A DNA stretch of 64,000 nucleotides from Aliicoccus persicus (GCF_900110815.1 NZ_FOIT01000001.1:687555-751554); one strand, 5' to 3'; positions 1 to 9,310 are shown, counted from the stretch's first letter. The notes: generated by a model not told the origin, from the sequence alone. Numbers and translations: made by a program.

Positions 1-368
1 ATAATTGTTAAAAACGGCGTCAAAATAATATCTAACTTCGTTCTTGAGGCATAAAGTCGAGCAATTTCAATCGTTATGACAGATGCAACGAAACTTCCTG
101 CAACACCACCGAGATCATATGCTGCGTGACTGATAACTAAGACAGAAAAAAGCACCAAAGGCGGTGCTTTTAATCCATAGGCGATGGCAGCACCAATCGC
201 TGCCCCCGTTAATGCCATGGTAAAATTACCGATATCTACTAATCCGGATAAGCCCTCTACATATGTACCTAAAGTTCTAATAATTAATCCGATGATTAAC
301 GATGAAAATAAACCGAGCGCCATAAAACTCATGCCATCTATAAACCAACGATGCAACCATTTTTTCAT
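1..368 (-). CDS. Integral membrane protein, PTS EIIC-type-2-like (3' part outside window)
   Basis: The first 122 codons are present; the C-terminus lies beyond base 1. The product starts with a short basic head (MKKWLHRWF), then alternates hydrophobic Gly-rich segments, including one around residues 14-35, with short loops such as RTLGTYVEGLSG. This layout resembles the PTS_EIIC_2 membrane family often found beside M42 peptidases in staphylococci. The ATG lies seven bases downstream of the M42 stop codon, so the two genes form one leftward operon. The family call rests on layout and context; the transport substrate cannot be read from the sequence. Confidence 0.6.
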   Translation of the reverse strand, partial: MKKWLHRWFIDGMSFMALGLFSSLIIGLIIRTLGTYVEGLSGLVDIGNFTMALTGAAIGAAIAYGLKAPPLVLFSVLVISHAAYDLGGVAGSFVASVITIEIARLYASRTKLDIILTPFLTI

Positions 369-374
369 CTATTC

Positions 375-1448
375 TTACCCTCTAAGTTCCTTAAGTTTGT
401 CTTCATTTATACCACGAATCAATTGTTCTAACATTGATTTTGCTGCGAGATAGTCATCTGTATTTAACACAGAATGACTCGTATGAATGTATCGTGCAAC
501 AACACCAACTACCGCACTGACGACACCATTACCTGAAAGATGAATGCTACCTGCATCTGTTCCACCTGGAGATTGGAAATATTGGTGTTTAATATCATGT
601 GTCTTTGCTGTTTCTAATAGATAATCACGCATCGGTTTAGAAAGAATCATTGTGCGGTCAATAATACGCACGAGTGTACCTTCTCCGAGTTTTCCAATGT
701 CTTGATCAGATCCCGTTAAGTCATTTGCCGGTGAACAATCCACTGCAAAAGCAACGTCCGGTTCAATCATATTCGCTGCTGTCTTCGCACCGCGTAAACC
801 GACTTCTTCCTGCACAGTTGCACCGATGTATAAGTCGCAGTCGAGTTCAACATCTTTTAATGCTTCTAACGTTTCAATTGCAATTAAACAACCATATCTA
901 TTGTCCCAAGCTTTTGCTAAAATCTTTTTAGGGTTTTCTAGCACTTCAAAGTTTACAGCCGGCACCATTGAATCGCCAACTTGAATCCCCATCTCTTCGA
1001 CTTCTTCTTTTGAGCTCGCACCGACATCTAACAGCATATCTTTGATTTCAGTTTTTGAAGTATCTCCTTTTCTGAAATGTACGGGCACACTACCTATAAC
1101 ACCAGTGATTTCTTTATTTTCACTCGTGCGTACTTTGAAGCGTTGTGCAAGTAGCACGTCAGTTGGCCAGCCACCCAGTGGTTGAAACTTTAATAATCCT
1201 TGCTTTGTAATTTGTGTAATCATAAAGCCGACTTCGTCCATGTGACCAGCAACCATTACCTTCGGTGCATTTTCTTTTTTAGAGCGTTTTACTGCAAAAA
1301 TTCCGCCAAGTCCGTCTTGTATCACTTCGTCACTTAATTTCTCAAGTTCTTCACGCATATATTTACGAACCTGATCCTCAAAACCTGGGGCACCATGTAA
1401 TTCTGTTAATGTTTTCATTCTTGTCATTGTTTTTTCAGATAAACTCAT
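375..1448 (-). CDS. M42-family aminopeptidase (glutamyl aminopeptidase / YsdC-FrvX type)
   Basis: This is a 357-residue cytosolic dinuclear metallopeptidase expected to trim N-terminal residues from peptides. The family's metal and catalytic motifs are in order: GHMDEVG near residue 68 (His ligand), AWDNRYG (bridging Asp), VQEEVGLRG near 213 (catalytic Glu pair), AVDCSPAND (Asp ligand) and a C-terminal YIHTSHS (His ligand). Length is normal for the family. The ATG at 1448 follows a GAGGAG ribosome site at a 10-base distance, which favours it over the internal Met codons. It is the first gene of a two-gene leftward operon and is divergent from the small PepSY-like gene. Substrate preference is not visible. 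Confidence 0.9.
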   Translation of the reverse strand: MSLSEKTMTRMKTLTELHGAPGFEDQVRKYMREELEKLSDEVIQDGLGGIFAVKRSKKENAPKVMVAGHMDEVGFMITQITKQGLLKFQPLGGWPTDVLLAQRFKVRTSENKEITGVIGSVPVHFRKGDTSKTEIKDMLLDVGASSKEEVEEMGIQVGDSMVPAVNFEVLENPKKILAKAWDNRYGCLIAIETLEALKDVELDCDLYIGATVQEEVGLRGAKTAANMIEPDVAFAVDCSPANDLTGSDQDIGKLGEGTLVRIIDRTMILSKPMRDYLLETAKTHDIKHQYFQSPGGTDAGSIHLSGNGVVSAVVGVVARYIHTSHSVLNTDDYLAAKSMLEQLIRGINEDKLKELRG

Positions 1449-1515
1449 TGTCTTGTTACTCCTCGTATTATATATATTTTTTGTGGTAAACTATTATTGA
1501 ATAGGGGGTAAAGAT

Positions 1516-1815
1516 ATGAATAAAAAATCAGTAATTTTCGTACTCACATTAAGTATTATTGCGATTCCACTTGCATTGTGGTTAACCATCTATAGAAAAG
1601 TGAATCCACAAGTGATTGTTGACAACCTGCATCATATGTTCGATGACGTTACATTCGTTTCATTGAATTACGACTTAAAGGTGACTGAACTTCTTGGCAT
1701 TAATTCCAAAGTGTACAGTGGTGTCGTACATACGAAACATCAAGATAAAATATCTGAGTATGCATTTTTAGCAAATGCTTATACTGGAGAAATCATAGAG
1801 ATTACGGAGACGTAA
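1516..1815 (+). CDS. Small membrane-anchored PepSY-like protein
   Basis: This 99-residue protein has one N-terminal membrane segment (about residues 5-24) and a short extracytoplasmic domain ending in AFLANAYTGEIIEITET. That ending matches the typical PepSY 'a-v-D-a-x-T-G-e-v' strand. The start is well placed, with an AGGGGGT site eight bases before the ATG. PepSY domains are thought to restrain peptidases outside the cell, but nothing here identifies a partner. The last codons overlap the convergent patB-like gene inside a shared hairpin. Confidence 0.65.
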   Translation: MNKKSVIFVLTLSIIAIPLALWLTIYRKVNPQVIVDNLHHMFDDVTFVSLNYDLKVTELLGINSKVYSGVVHTKHQDKISEYAFLANAYTGEIIEITET

Positions 1816-1823
1816 TCTCTTTT
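1797..1823. terminator. Bidirectional terminator inside two overlapping convergent genes
   Basis: A perfect 10-bp stem (AGAGATTACG with CGTAATCTCT) closes a GAGA tetraloop, with T-rich flanks. It contains the stop codons of both the PepSY-like gene (ends 1815) and the aminotransferase gene (ends 1802), so the terminator is also coding sequence. Confidence 0.8.
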
Positions 1824-2995
1824 AAATGTTCAAAACTCTTCTTCAACGCTTCTAATCCTTCAAGTAAATAATCCCGTCTCGTTGCGACGTTTAGTCGAAT
1901 CCATTGATCGCTCGATTCACCATAAATATGGCCCGGAGAAATCGCGACATTACCGACCTCAATCAATGCTTTTTGAACATCTTCACCCGTAAATCCGACC
2001 TGTTCGAAAGATATCCAAGCTAGGTATGTTGAATTCGGCACTTCAAACGATAGCGTTTCTGATAAATGCTCATCTATAAATGATTTGACAAGCTTCATAT
2101 TGTCTTCAATATACGCATTTAAAGCATCAACCCACTCCGCACTATCATAATAAGCGCCTTGCAATGCAGCAAGCGTCAAGCTGTTCTCAGTAATGATATT
2201 AAGCTCTTTTTTAATACGCTGATCATATGATTCTTTCAATGCTTTATGTTTTGTTAAATAGTAGCCAAACGGCAAGCTTGCCAAGTTAAATGTTTTTCCC
2301 AAGCCGCTGACGACGATGAATGGATCATTTTTGTCAAACTGTTTAAACATCGAAGAAAAGTCAACATTTCTTACAAAGTCCATATGTATTTCATCACTGA
2401 TTAACTGTACATTATTGCGCTTACATATGTCGTAAATCTTCTTATTTTCATCCGCTGTCCAAACCTTCCCTGTCGGGTTGTGTGGATTGCAATGTACATA
2501 GATTTTCGTCTTTTCATCTTTACACAGTGATTCAAACTGATCAAAGTCGAGTTCAAAACCATTTTCTGTCTTCGATAAAGGACATTCTAGGCGATTGCGA
2601 TTATTATTTTCGATAAGGTTTAAAAACCCATTATACGATGGAGATGTAATTAAGATCGAGTCTCCAACATCTGAATATCTCTCCATATATTCTCTGATAA
2701 CAAATAGAACGGTTGGACTTGATCCGATATAATAACCATCTAGATCTATATTAAATCGTTCCTTCCACCAGTGTTGAATCGGTGCATAAAAATTGGCATC
2801 ACTGAGCATCGTATATCCCAATATGCGTGCATCTAGACGATTCTGGATACTTTGATGCACACCATCTGGAATTTCAAAGTCCATATCCGCTACCCAAAAT
2901 GGTGCTAAGCCCTCTTTATTGAAAAGCATCGATGTACCATCAAACTTAACACAATCCGTGCCTAGCCGAGATGTTACTTTGTCAAAATCTATCAT
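1802..2995 (-). CDS. patB: MalY/PatB-family PLP-dependent C-S lyase
   Basis: This 397-residue fold-type I PLP enzyme probably cleaves cystathionine or related S-conjugates to a thiol, pyruvate and ammonia. The MalY/PatB signature N-terminus is present, with FWVADMDFEIP near residue 33. Other family motifs are HCNPHNPTG, ISDEIHMDF and the PLP-lysine segment VSGLGKTFNLAS near residue 228. The C-terminal carboxylate-binding region includes WIRLNVATRR. Length is typical. The 3' end overlaps the convergent small gene by 14 bases inside a hairpin. Whether the physiological substrate is cystathionine or another conjugate cannot be decided. Confidence 0.88.
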   Translation of the reverse strand: MIDFDKVTSRLGTDCVKFDGTSMLFNKEGLAPFWVADMDFEIPDGVHQSIQNRLDARILGYTMLSDANFYAPIQHWWKERFNIDLDGYYIGSSPTVLFVIREYMERYSDVGDSILITSPSYNGFLNLIENNNRNRLECPLSKTENGFELDFDQFESLCKDEKTKIYVHCNPHNPTGKVWTADENKKIYDICKRNNVQLISDEIHMDFVRNVDFSSMFKQFDKNDPFIVVSGLGKTFNLASLPFGYYLTKHKALKESYDQRIKKELNIITENSLTLAALQGAYYDSAEWVDALNAYIEDNMKLVKSFIDEHLSETLSFEVPNSTYLAWISFEQVGFTGEDVQKALIEVGNVAISPGHIYGESSDQWIRLNVATRRDYLLEGLEALKKSFEHLKEITSP

Positions 2996-3065
2996 TCAAA
3001 CACCTTCCTAATTTATTCATATACTCATTTTAACATTCTTACACTTTGATTTATAGGACAATGAA

Positions 3066-3097
3066 AATAAAAAAAGCACCTCAGAAGGATGCTTTTA
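3066..3097 (-). terminator. Terminator of trmB
   Basis: Read leftward, AAAAGCATCCT and GGTGCTTTT pair around a short loop and run into a T tract. The hairpin includes the last codons and stop of trmB. Confidence 0.75.
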
Positions 3098-3713
3098 ATT
3101 GATATATTAAGTTTCCACGTGATGAAAACTTATCTTCATATTCAGTTCTAATGTTTTCGGGTGATTCCATTTCGTGCACATTTAAATTGATTTCATGAAA
3201 TTTCATACCGAAATTATTTAAATGCTCAAGTGAAAATTCAAACAATCCACGGTTATCCGTTTTAAATTGAAGCATGCCATCTACTTTTAGTATCTCTTTA
3301 TATTGTTTTAAAAAGTTTTTGTGCGTTAACCTGCGCTTTTCATGACGATTTTTCGGCCAAGGATCCGAAAAGTTTAAATAAATGTGTGAAACCTCATCTG
3401 CATTAAAGTAATCTCGCAAATGATTCGCATCGAGCAGAACAAGTTGTAAGTTATCCAGTTCCATTTCAATTGCTTTCTCAACAACTCGAATCATTATGTT
3501 TTTATCGAGTTCTACACCAACAAAGTTAATCTCTGGATGGCGCTTTGCAAGTGTTGTAATAAATCGACCCATACCCGTTCCGATTTCAAGGTGAATGGGT
3601 TGTTGTTTTTTGAATCGAGATGTTATGTCCAATTGATGTGATTCATCGATATCAATAAACGATTTGTGTTCACTTAAAAAGTCAAGTGCCCACGGTTTAT
3701 TTCTCATTCTCAT
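3081..3713 (-). CDS. trmB: tRNA (guanine-N7)-methyltransferase
   Basis: TrmB uses S-adenosylmethionine to methylate G46 in the variable loop of many tRNAs. The 210-residue protein begins MRMRNKPWA, as expected for the family. It carries the SAM-binding motif LEIGTGMGRF near residue 42, NFVGVELDKN, and the diagnostic motif LNFSDPWPKNRHEKRRL near residue 114. The C-terminal part has FKTDN and a TEYEDKF motif. An AGGGATTAG stretch precedes the ATG. It lies downstream of the ytmP-like kinase gene, an order also found in Bacillus, and ends in its own hairpin. Confidence 0.95.
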   Translation of the reverse strand: MRMRNKPWALDFLSEHKSFIDIDESHQLDITSRFKKQQPIHLEIGTGMGRFITTLAKRHPEINFVGVELDKNIMIRVVEKAIEMELDNLQLVLLDANHLRDYFNADEVSHIYLNFSDPWPKNRHEKRRLTHKNFLKQYKEILKVDGMLQFKTDNRGLFEFSLEHLNNFGMKFHEINLNVHEMESPENIRTEYEDKFSSRGNLIYQLKASF

Positions 3714-3728
3714 CTAACTAATCCCTGC

Positions 3729-4520
3729 CTAAATAAATTGATCTTGCCTTCTTACATGATCAAGGAAAATAATCCATCGATTCATATCATTAAAACGCTT
3801 GTTATCTTCATACCATTGAATCATTGTAACCGTCTGAATCAATGTATACCACTTCATGCGCTTTCTTAATTGTATATCTAACTCTAATCCATAATGCGAT
3901 AACCATTCTTCCCAAGAATCACGATCTATATATGTATATAGCATCATGCCAAGATCAATTGCCTTATCTGCAATCATTGCACCTTCCCAGTCTACAAGGA
4001 ACAATTCATTTTGATCTGAAAGCAACCAGTTGTGATGGTTGACATCACCATGGCACACCGCAATGTCTTTCTCTGACAATGTGGGTTGATGAGTTTCCAA
4101 ATAGACGAGTGCATCGCGGACTGTTTTATTTTTAATTACTTCTGTAGATAGTGTTTGATTCACTTTATCAAGTAGTAAAGAGGGTTCCATCGGTGCCATA
4201 CCGAGCTTTTTAAGCATTGTTAGCAGACGCTCAGATGAATGTATCTTATGTAATAATTCTGGCACGCGAGAAGAAGACATCTCTTCTTTTTTAAGTTCTC
4301 TACCATTTTTCCAGTCTTGAGCTGTGACCACTTCCCCAGTCTCAATCCGTTTAGTCCACAATAGCTTTGGCACAATTCCTTCTGTAGATAATGCCAGTAA
4401 GAATGGGCTTGAATTTCTCTTTAAAAACAATTTTCTACCATCTTGCTCCGCTTTGTATGCAGAACCTGATTCTCCATTTACCGTTTCTAACACCCATCCC
4501 AATTGATAAAAATGTTCCAT
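3729..4520 (-). CDS. ytmP: Aminoglycoside/choline-kinase-like phosphotransferase (YtmP family)
   Basis: This 263-residue protein has the aminoglycoside phosphotransferase/choline kinase fold. The Brenner-type catalytic loop HGDVNHHN is near residue 160 and the metal-binding DWEGAMIADKAIDLG follows about 20 residues later. The chosen ATG at 4520 lies five bases after a GAGGTG ribosome site; an upstream in-frame GTG at 4526 would overlap that site. It is transcribed with trmB, as in other Firmicutes, but its substrate is unknown. Nothing suggests it is an antibiotic-resistance enzyme. Confidence 0.85.
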   Translation of the reverse strand: MEHFYQLGWVLETVNGESGSAYKAEQDGRKLFLKRNSSPFLLALSTEGIVPKLLWTKRIETGEVVTAQDWKNGRELKKEEMSSSRVPELLHKIHSSERLLTMLKKLGMAPMEPSLLLDKVNQTLSTEVIKNKTVRDALVYLETHQPTLSEKDIAVCHGDVNHHNWLLSDQNELFLVDWEGAMIADKAIDLGMMLYTYIDRDSWEEWLSHYGLELDIQLRKRMKWYTLIQTVTMIQWYEDNKRFNDMNRWIIFLDHVRRQDQFI

Positions 4521-4547
4521 GATCACACCTCGCTTTCTGACATAAAA

Positions 4548-4579
4548 AAAGCGCTATTTAACTTCGAACATAGCGCTTT
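4548..4579 (-). terminator. Leftward terminator upstream of ytmP
   Basis: AAAGCGCTA and TAGCGCTTT pair, and the leftward transcript then runs into seven T residues. It separates pepV transcription from ytmP. Confidence 0.75.
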
Positions 4580-4914
4580 CGAATGATGTGTTATAAAGTG
4601 TATGATTTTTCTAGGGAGAATTCAAGGTGAAAAACATACGTTAAATTTGATCATTCAAGAGAATTTAAATGAAAGCATTATAATATATAGCTTTCTCACA
4701 TATTAATTATTTTCGAATTATTTTAATGTTTGCAAGACATCAAATTTTGTTAAAAATATGTTAACTCGATAGAATTTTACTTATTTTTTAAATAGCACCA
4801 TTCTAACGATACAACATTGAAAACGCCTATTACTAAGCCAATTTGCATAGTTGTATTGGTGTTATATTGTTCTTTCATGTTATAAAATATCGTTACACCA
4901 TCATCACTCTGTTG
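4580..4914. other. AT-rich gap between ytmP and pepV
   Basis: No convincing gene is seen in these 335 bases. On the minus strand a 33-codon frame (4777-4878) encodes a short peptide with a hydrophobic middle (IGLVIGVFNVV), but it has no clear ribosome site. The gap may be a long 3' untranslated region of pepV that ends at the hairpin at 4548-4579. Confidence 0.4.
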
Positions 4915-6324
4915 TTAAATTTCATCTGAAGTCACGATGCGATGAAGCGCTTCTAAATAAATCGTTGTGACGCGCAGAAGCTCATCAATTTTCATACGTT
5001 CATTTTTTTGATGCATCGTATCTAAACTATCTTCAAACATTGCTCCAAAAGCGACACCCTTATCGAGTGTTCTCGCATAAGTTCCCCCACCGATTGTAAA
5101 TGGTTCACGTGGGTCATCTACATGGTTTCTATACGAATCGACCAATACTTTAATTAATGGGTCATCTTTCTCGACATAATGTGGGGGCATACCACTCGCA
5201 TCTTCTATTCTAAATTGCTCTTGATCTAATGTTTTCTTCAAACGATCAATCGTTTGATCGAAATCTACCCCAAATGGATAGCGATAGTTCACGCCGACAT
5301 GTCCACCATCGATTGCGTCATACTTGATAATTCCACTATTCACTGTCGTTTCGCCCATCTCTTCATGCGTGCTAAATATATCCATTTGAGAACCATCAAG
5401 ATTATCGACAACGAAACGGTTCATCACATCTACAAAGTGCTGTCCACGACCATCCAGTGATAACTCCGATAAAAACTTCAGTAAAATATGACCCGCATGC
5501 ACGCCTTCTTTCGGTGTAGATCCGTGTGCGCTCTTACCTGAAACTTTTAATTCTAAATTGCCATTGATACCAACATTGCCCTTAACATCATTATCTGCGA
5601 TAAATTGCTCAAACTTCATTTTTATATCTTCAACGTCTTCTGTTTGGAGTCGTGCAATTGCAGCGTCCGGCACAACATTGTAGGCACTGCCTGAATTGAA
5701 ATCGATTAATGTAACGGGTGCTGCTTCTACATTCTCCTCGTCTACATTTTGAACGAGATTAAAAGTTGAAATCCCCTTTTCTCCATGTATTAACGGGAAT
5801 GCTGCATCTGGTGCAAACCCGGCATCTGGCATTGCTTCGCTATCAAAGTACGCACGTGTACATTCCCAATTGGATTCCTCATCTGTACCGATGATTAATC
5901 TTAAACGCTGATTAAAATCGACGCCTTGATCTTTTAATATTTTCACCGCATAGTAGGCAGCCATCATTGGTCCCTTATCGTCTTGGACGCCACGTGCGAT
6001 TAAATAGCCATCTTTAATCGTCGGCTCAAACGGTGGTGTGTCCCAACCGTCAGCAGATACTGGTACGACGTCTACGTGACCTAATACACCAAAAATCTTG
6101 TCACCACTACCATGTTCGATGTGTCCGGCTAAATTATCAACAGATTTTGTCGTCATCCCGTCACGTTCACCGATTGTCATCATGTAGTTTAATGCTGCAA
6201 GTGGGCCTTCACCAACCGGTGCTTCTTCTGTAGTTTCACCACGCACACTTTCGATTGCGAGCAATCCTTTTAAATCATCAATCAATTGATCTTTGTACTG
6301 ATCTACCAATGCTTTATAGTCCAT
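4915..6324 (-). CDS. pepV: Dipeptidase PepV (M20 family)
   Basis: PepV is a cytosolic zinc peptidase that hydrolyses dipeptides and some beta-Ala or Ala-containing peptides. The protein has 469 residues, close to the usual staphylococcal size. Zinc-site motifs are present: LGHVDVVP near residue 81, VQDDKGPM near 114, GTDEESNW near 150 and a C-terminal DTMHQKNERM. The lid-domain motif SGKSAHGSTP lies near 264. The ATG at 6324 sits six bases after GGAGGT; the in-frame GTG at 6327 is too close to that site. Confidence 0.93.
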   Translation of the reverse strand: MDYKALVDQYKDQLIDDLKGLLAIESVRGETTEEAPVGEGPLAALNYMMTIGERDGMTTKSVDNLAGHIEHGSGDKIFGVLGHVDVVPVSADGWDTPPFEPTIKDGYLIARGVQDDKGPMMAAYYAVKILKDQGVDFNQRLRLIIGTDEESNWECTRAYFDSEAMPDAGFAPDAAFPLIHGEKGISTFNLVQNVDEENVEAAPVTLIDFNSGSAYNVVPDAAIARLQTEDVEDIKMKFEQFIADNDVKGNVGINGNLELKVSGKSAHGSTPKEGVHAGHILLKFLSELSLDGRGQHFVDVMNRFVVDNLDGSQMDIFSTHEEMGETTVNSGIIKYDAIDGGHVGVNYRYPFGVDFDQTIDRLKKTLDQEQFRIEDASGMPPHYVEKDDPLIKVLVDSYRNHVDDPREPFTIGGGTYARTLDKGVAFGAMFEDSLDTMHQKNERMKIDELLRVTTIYLEALHRIVTSDEI

Positions 6325-6347
6325 CACAATACCTCCATAAATTAAAT

Positions 6348-6375
6348 AAACGCTATCTAATTATAGATAGCGTTT
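6348..6375 (-). terminator. Terminator of the YtxH-like gene
   Basis: An 11-bp stem (AAACGCTATCT with AGATAGCGTTT) around a six-base loop, followed leftward by an A/T-rich tract. Confidence 0.75.
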
Positions 6376-6394
6376 TAACCTTATTTATATCATA

Positions 6395-6916
6395 CTACTT
6401 CTCATCATTTTTCGTAACGATTGTCTTGTTATCCTCAGAATCATCTAACACTTCTGATTCATCTTCCAGTTCATCGTTCACTTGAACCGGTGCTTCATCG
6501 TCGAAACGCGATTCTTGCACTTCATCCGACTCTTCTGATTCATTTTTGTTTCTAATATCTTGAACTTTGTTTTTTGCATCTGATTTAATTTTTTCAAATT
6601 CTTCTTTTGTTTTTGACTGCAACTCTTCAGATTTTGATTTAATCTTGTCAAATTCATCTTTCGCTTTGGACTGGATGTCCTCAGTATATGCTTTCGGATC
6701 TTCTTTTACTTTGTTGTATTCTTCTTTAGCTTTTCCTTGGAACTCAGTTGCACTAGTAGAAACTTTCTCTTGAATATCTTCTGCATATTTTTTAGGGTCT
6801 TCTTTTGCTTTGTTGTACTCTTCAACGACACGATCTCTATTTTCTTTTTTGCTGAGTTGTTTTGCAGCATAACCAATACCAACTAACGCAGCAATTCTTA
6901 ATAAGAATTTAAACAT
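6395..6916 (-). CDS. YtxH-like membrane-anchored coiled-coil protein
   Basis: This 173-residue protein has an N-terminal hydrophobic segment (FLLRIAALVGIGYAA). A long charged helical region follows with repeated units of the kind EEYNKVKEDPKAYTEDIQ, seen at about residues 31-50 and 64-83, then KSK-rich repeats. The tail is acidic. This matches YtxH-domain stress-associated proteins of Firmicutes. The start at 6916 is preferred because GAGGAG lies seven bases upstream; the outer ATG at 6922 would leave a one-base spacer. No enzymatic motif is present and the role is unknown. Confidence 0.75.
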   Translation of the reverse strand: MFKFLLRIAALVGIGYAAKQLSKKENRDRVVEEYNKAKEDPKKYAEDIQEKVSTSATEFQGKAKEEYNKVKEDPKAYTEDIQSKAKDEFDKIKSKSEELQSKTKEEFEKIKSDAKNKVQDIRNKNESEESDEVQESRFDDEAPVQVNDELEDESEVLDDSEDNKTIVTKNDEK

Positions 6917-6976
6917 ATTCATTCTCCTCTTTACTATTCGATTTGTTAAAAATAATCTACCCTACATTGTTTAAAT

Positions 6977-7672
6977 TCAAACATGACTGAATAATAATTT
7001 TATCTCGTCATCGGTTAGTTTTCTTGACTCAGAAAAGTTGAGGTTCGGGTCTAAAACTAGGCGTCCAAAAGACTTTCTGTGCAGCTCTTCTACTTGATTT
7101 TCTACCGCATGCATCATCCGTTTCACTTGATGAAATTTACCTTCTGTAATCGTCAGTTCGATACAGTCATCTCGCAGCACTTTTACTGATGCTGGTTGTG
7201 TTGTGAAATCACTGAGTTCAACACCAGTTTCCAACTGTTTAATCGCTTCATCTGTAATTGCTTTCTTCAATGTAACAACATACGTTTTATCGACCTTTTT
7301 TTTCGGTGACAACAATTGATGACCAAGTTGCCCATCGTTCGTGATAATCAGTAAACCCGTCGTGTTTCTGTCCAATCGGCCGAGTGGAAATAACATTTCT
7401 TTTTGTGGATGCTGAATCAAGTCCATCACGGTTTGATGTTTATCGTCTTTTGTTGCCGTGATGACTCGCTTTGGCTTATTGAGCATGATGTAGACGTGTT
7501 TCTCGAGACTGACTACTCTGTCATCTAATTTGATGATGTCATCATCTGAAACATATGTTTTTCCAACAGTTTCAATCTGTTCATTGATAGTCACACGCTT
7601 TTCTTTTATGATCTTTGTGACATCTTTCCTACTTCCCATTCCTGCATTCGATAAAAACTTATCGAGTCTCAT
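6977..7672 (-). CDS. rsuA: 16S rRNA pseudouridine synthase, RsuA family
   Basis: This 231-residue enzyme isomerises a uridine of small-subunit rRNA. It begins with an S4 RNA-binding domain (MRLDKFLSNAGMGSRKDV) and continues with the RsuA catalytic core, including the motif GRLDRNTTGLLIITNDG around residue 100, whose Asp is the nucleophile. KVDKTYVV and the C-terminal GKFHQVKRMM motif are also present. The ATG abuts the stop of the murJ-like gene, so the two are co-transcribed. The exact target position (U516 equivalent) is inferred from the family. Confidence 0.9.
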   Translation of the reverse strand: MRLDKFLSNAGMGSRKDVTKIIKEKRVTINEQIETVGKTYVSDDDIIKLDDRVVSLEKHVYIMLNKPKRVITATKDDKHQTVMDLIQHPQKEMLFPLGRLDRNTTGLLIITNDGQLGHQLLSPKKKVDKTYVVTLKKAITDEAIKQLETGVELSDFTTQPASVKVLRDDCIELTITEGKFHQVKRMMHAVENQVEELHRKSFGRLVLDPNLNFSESRKLTDDEIKLLFSHV

Positions 7673-9310
7673 CTATAACACTCTCAACTTTCGTCTGATT
7701 TTCTGTGCAGTTTCACCGAGCACCGCATCTGCAAGTCCTGTCTTAAATATGAGGACGATATAGACAACAACAGCAATAGGTATTGTCGCAACTAACATGA
7801 TGATTGCGTCCATCGTTCCTGTAATATCTAAGTGGCGATTCAATAAGAAGTAGATGACTTCGACAACGAGTACCATAACGATTGAGTAAACAACCATTTC
7901 AGTTAACGGACGCAACAGCGTTCTAGATTTGAACTTAGAGAAATACTTAATCGTTAGCAAATTAAGTGTTATTCCAACCGCTAAACTAATCATCGTACCG
8001 AGAACAGCACCGACAGTATAGAATTGCATAATCAGTGGGATATTAATTAATAACTTCACTGCAAACATGATGACGATGTAAACCATCGTATACCACTGCT
8101 TGTTGATCCCTTGCATGATTGAACATGTAACAGTAAATAAAGCAAATAAGATTGCCACAGGTGCATAGACCAGCAAGACGAGATTTCCGAACTCATTATA
8201 TTCATAAAATGCGGTATAAATCGGTGCCGATAAAATCAATAAACCAAGCGCTGCTGGAATGGTGAAAATCAATGTCGATAATAACGTAGTTTTAATATGA
8301 ACATTGACTGAATCCAATTGTTTTAAGAAATAATTTTTCGTGATGAAAGGAATCGATGACACACCAAATGCAGATGCAAAAGCGGTTGGAATCATAACGA
8401 GCTTGTGTGTCGTTAAGTTCAAAATCGTAAACCACTCATGATGATATTTCTCAGGTACATTCGCCATCTCAAGCGCGTTATTGTGTGTCAACTGGTCGAT
8501 GAGCATCAATGTTGATATGCTAATTCCCATCAATATAATCGGTACACTGTAACTGATTATTTCTTTGTACATGACTCTATAAGACAGTGTCTCACCCGTA
8601 TCATCGGATGCGACCATCTTATCGATGTGCGGCTTTCGCTTAAACCAGAAAAACATCAGTGTAAATAATGCAGCAAATCCACCGATAAATGCAGCAAATA
8701 CTGCCACTTCGTTTGCCGTACGAATACTGCCGTTGATCACTTCGATGACGATGTAAGTTCCCGCTAACAAGAAGATGATACGAACAAGTTGCTCTAAAAC
8801 AAGCGAAGCAGTCGTCGGTCCAAACGATTCAAATCCTTGGAACACACCGCGCCATGTAGCAAATAACGGGATGATGATAATTGCGAAACTGATCACGCGA
8901 ATAACGCGTGTAATATCTTCCGTTGACCAAATGGCATCTCCTGCATACAGCGTCTGTATATCTGCCAATATCGGTGCCATAAAGAACAAGATAATAAACG
9001 ATATAATCCCTAAACCAAAGGACACAATAAAACTAGAAAGGTACAATTTCTGACTGGTCTTGTACATTCCTAGCGCATTATACTTCGCAATGAATTTTGA
9101 CACTGCCCCTGGTAACCCTGCAATCGCAAATGACAGCATGATTGCATATGGCGTATAAGCATATCCATATAGAGCTAAATTTTCTTCTCCACCCATTATC
9201 GAGTAAAATGGGATTATGTATAACATGCCCATGATTTGTGTCGATACTGCACCGACAGTTAATAACCATGAGCCTCTGAGCATTTTTTCTGAATCATTTT
9301 TTTGTGACAT
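7673..9310 (-). CDS. murJ: Lipid II flippase MurJ-like (YtgP family)
   Basis: This 545-residue polytopic membrane protein of the MOP/polysaccharide-transporter superfamily has about 14 hydrophobic segments. It begins with a short cytosolic head and the conserved GSWLLTVGAVSTQIMG segment. The YtgP branch supplies MurJ in staphylococci and bacilli, flipping lipid II for peptidoglycan synthesis. Pairing with the RsuA-type gene is the same as in Staphylococcus, which supports orthology. Functional residues are hard to judge by eye in this family, so the specific role is inferred from family and context. Confidence 0.85.
   Translation of the reverse strand: MSQKNDSEKMLRGSWLLTVGAVSTQIMGMLYIIPFYSIMGGEENLALYGYAYTPYAIMLSFAIAGLPGAVSKFIAKYNALGMYKTSQKLYLSSFIVSFGLGIISFIILFFMAPILADIQTLYAGDAIWSTEDITRVIRVISFAIIIIPLFATWRGVFQGFESFGPTTASLVLEQLVRIIFLLAGTYIVIEVINGSIRTANEVAVFAAFIGGFAALFTLMFFWFKRKPHIDKMVASDDTGETLSYRVMYKEIISYSVPIILMGISISTLMLIDQLTHNNALEMANVPEKYHHEWFTILNLTTHKLVMIPTAFASAFGVSSIPFITKNYFLKQLDSVNVHIKTTLLSTLIFTIPAALGLLILSAPIYTAFYEYNEFGNLVLLVYAPVAILFALFTVTCSIMQGINKQWYTMVYIVIMFAVKLLINIPLIMQFYTVGAVLGTMISLAVGITLNLLTIKYFSKFKSRTLLRPLTEMVVYSIVMVLVVEVIYFLLNRHLDITGTMDAIIMLVATIPIAVVVYIVLIFKTGLADAVLGETAQKIRRKLRVL

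Noticed and set aside
3729..4520. Aminoglycoside resistance gene
   Set aside because: The fold fits, but the conserved position next to trmB matches the housekeeping YtmP family.
4777..4878. 33-codon frame with a hydrophobic middle on the minus strand
   Set aside because: It has no convincing ribosome site or neighbouring signal; chance in an AT-rich gap is likely.
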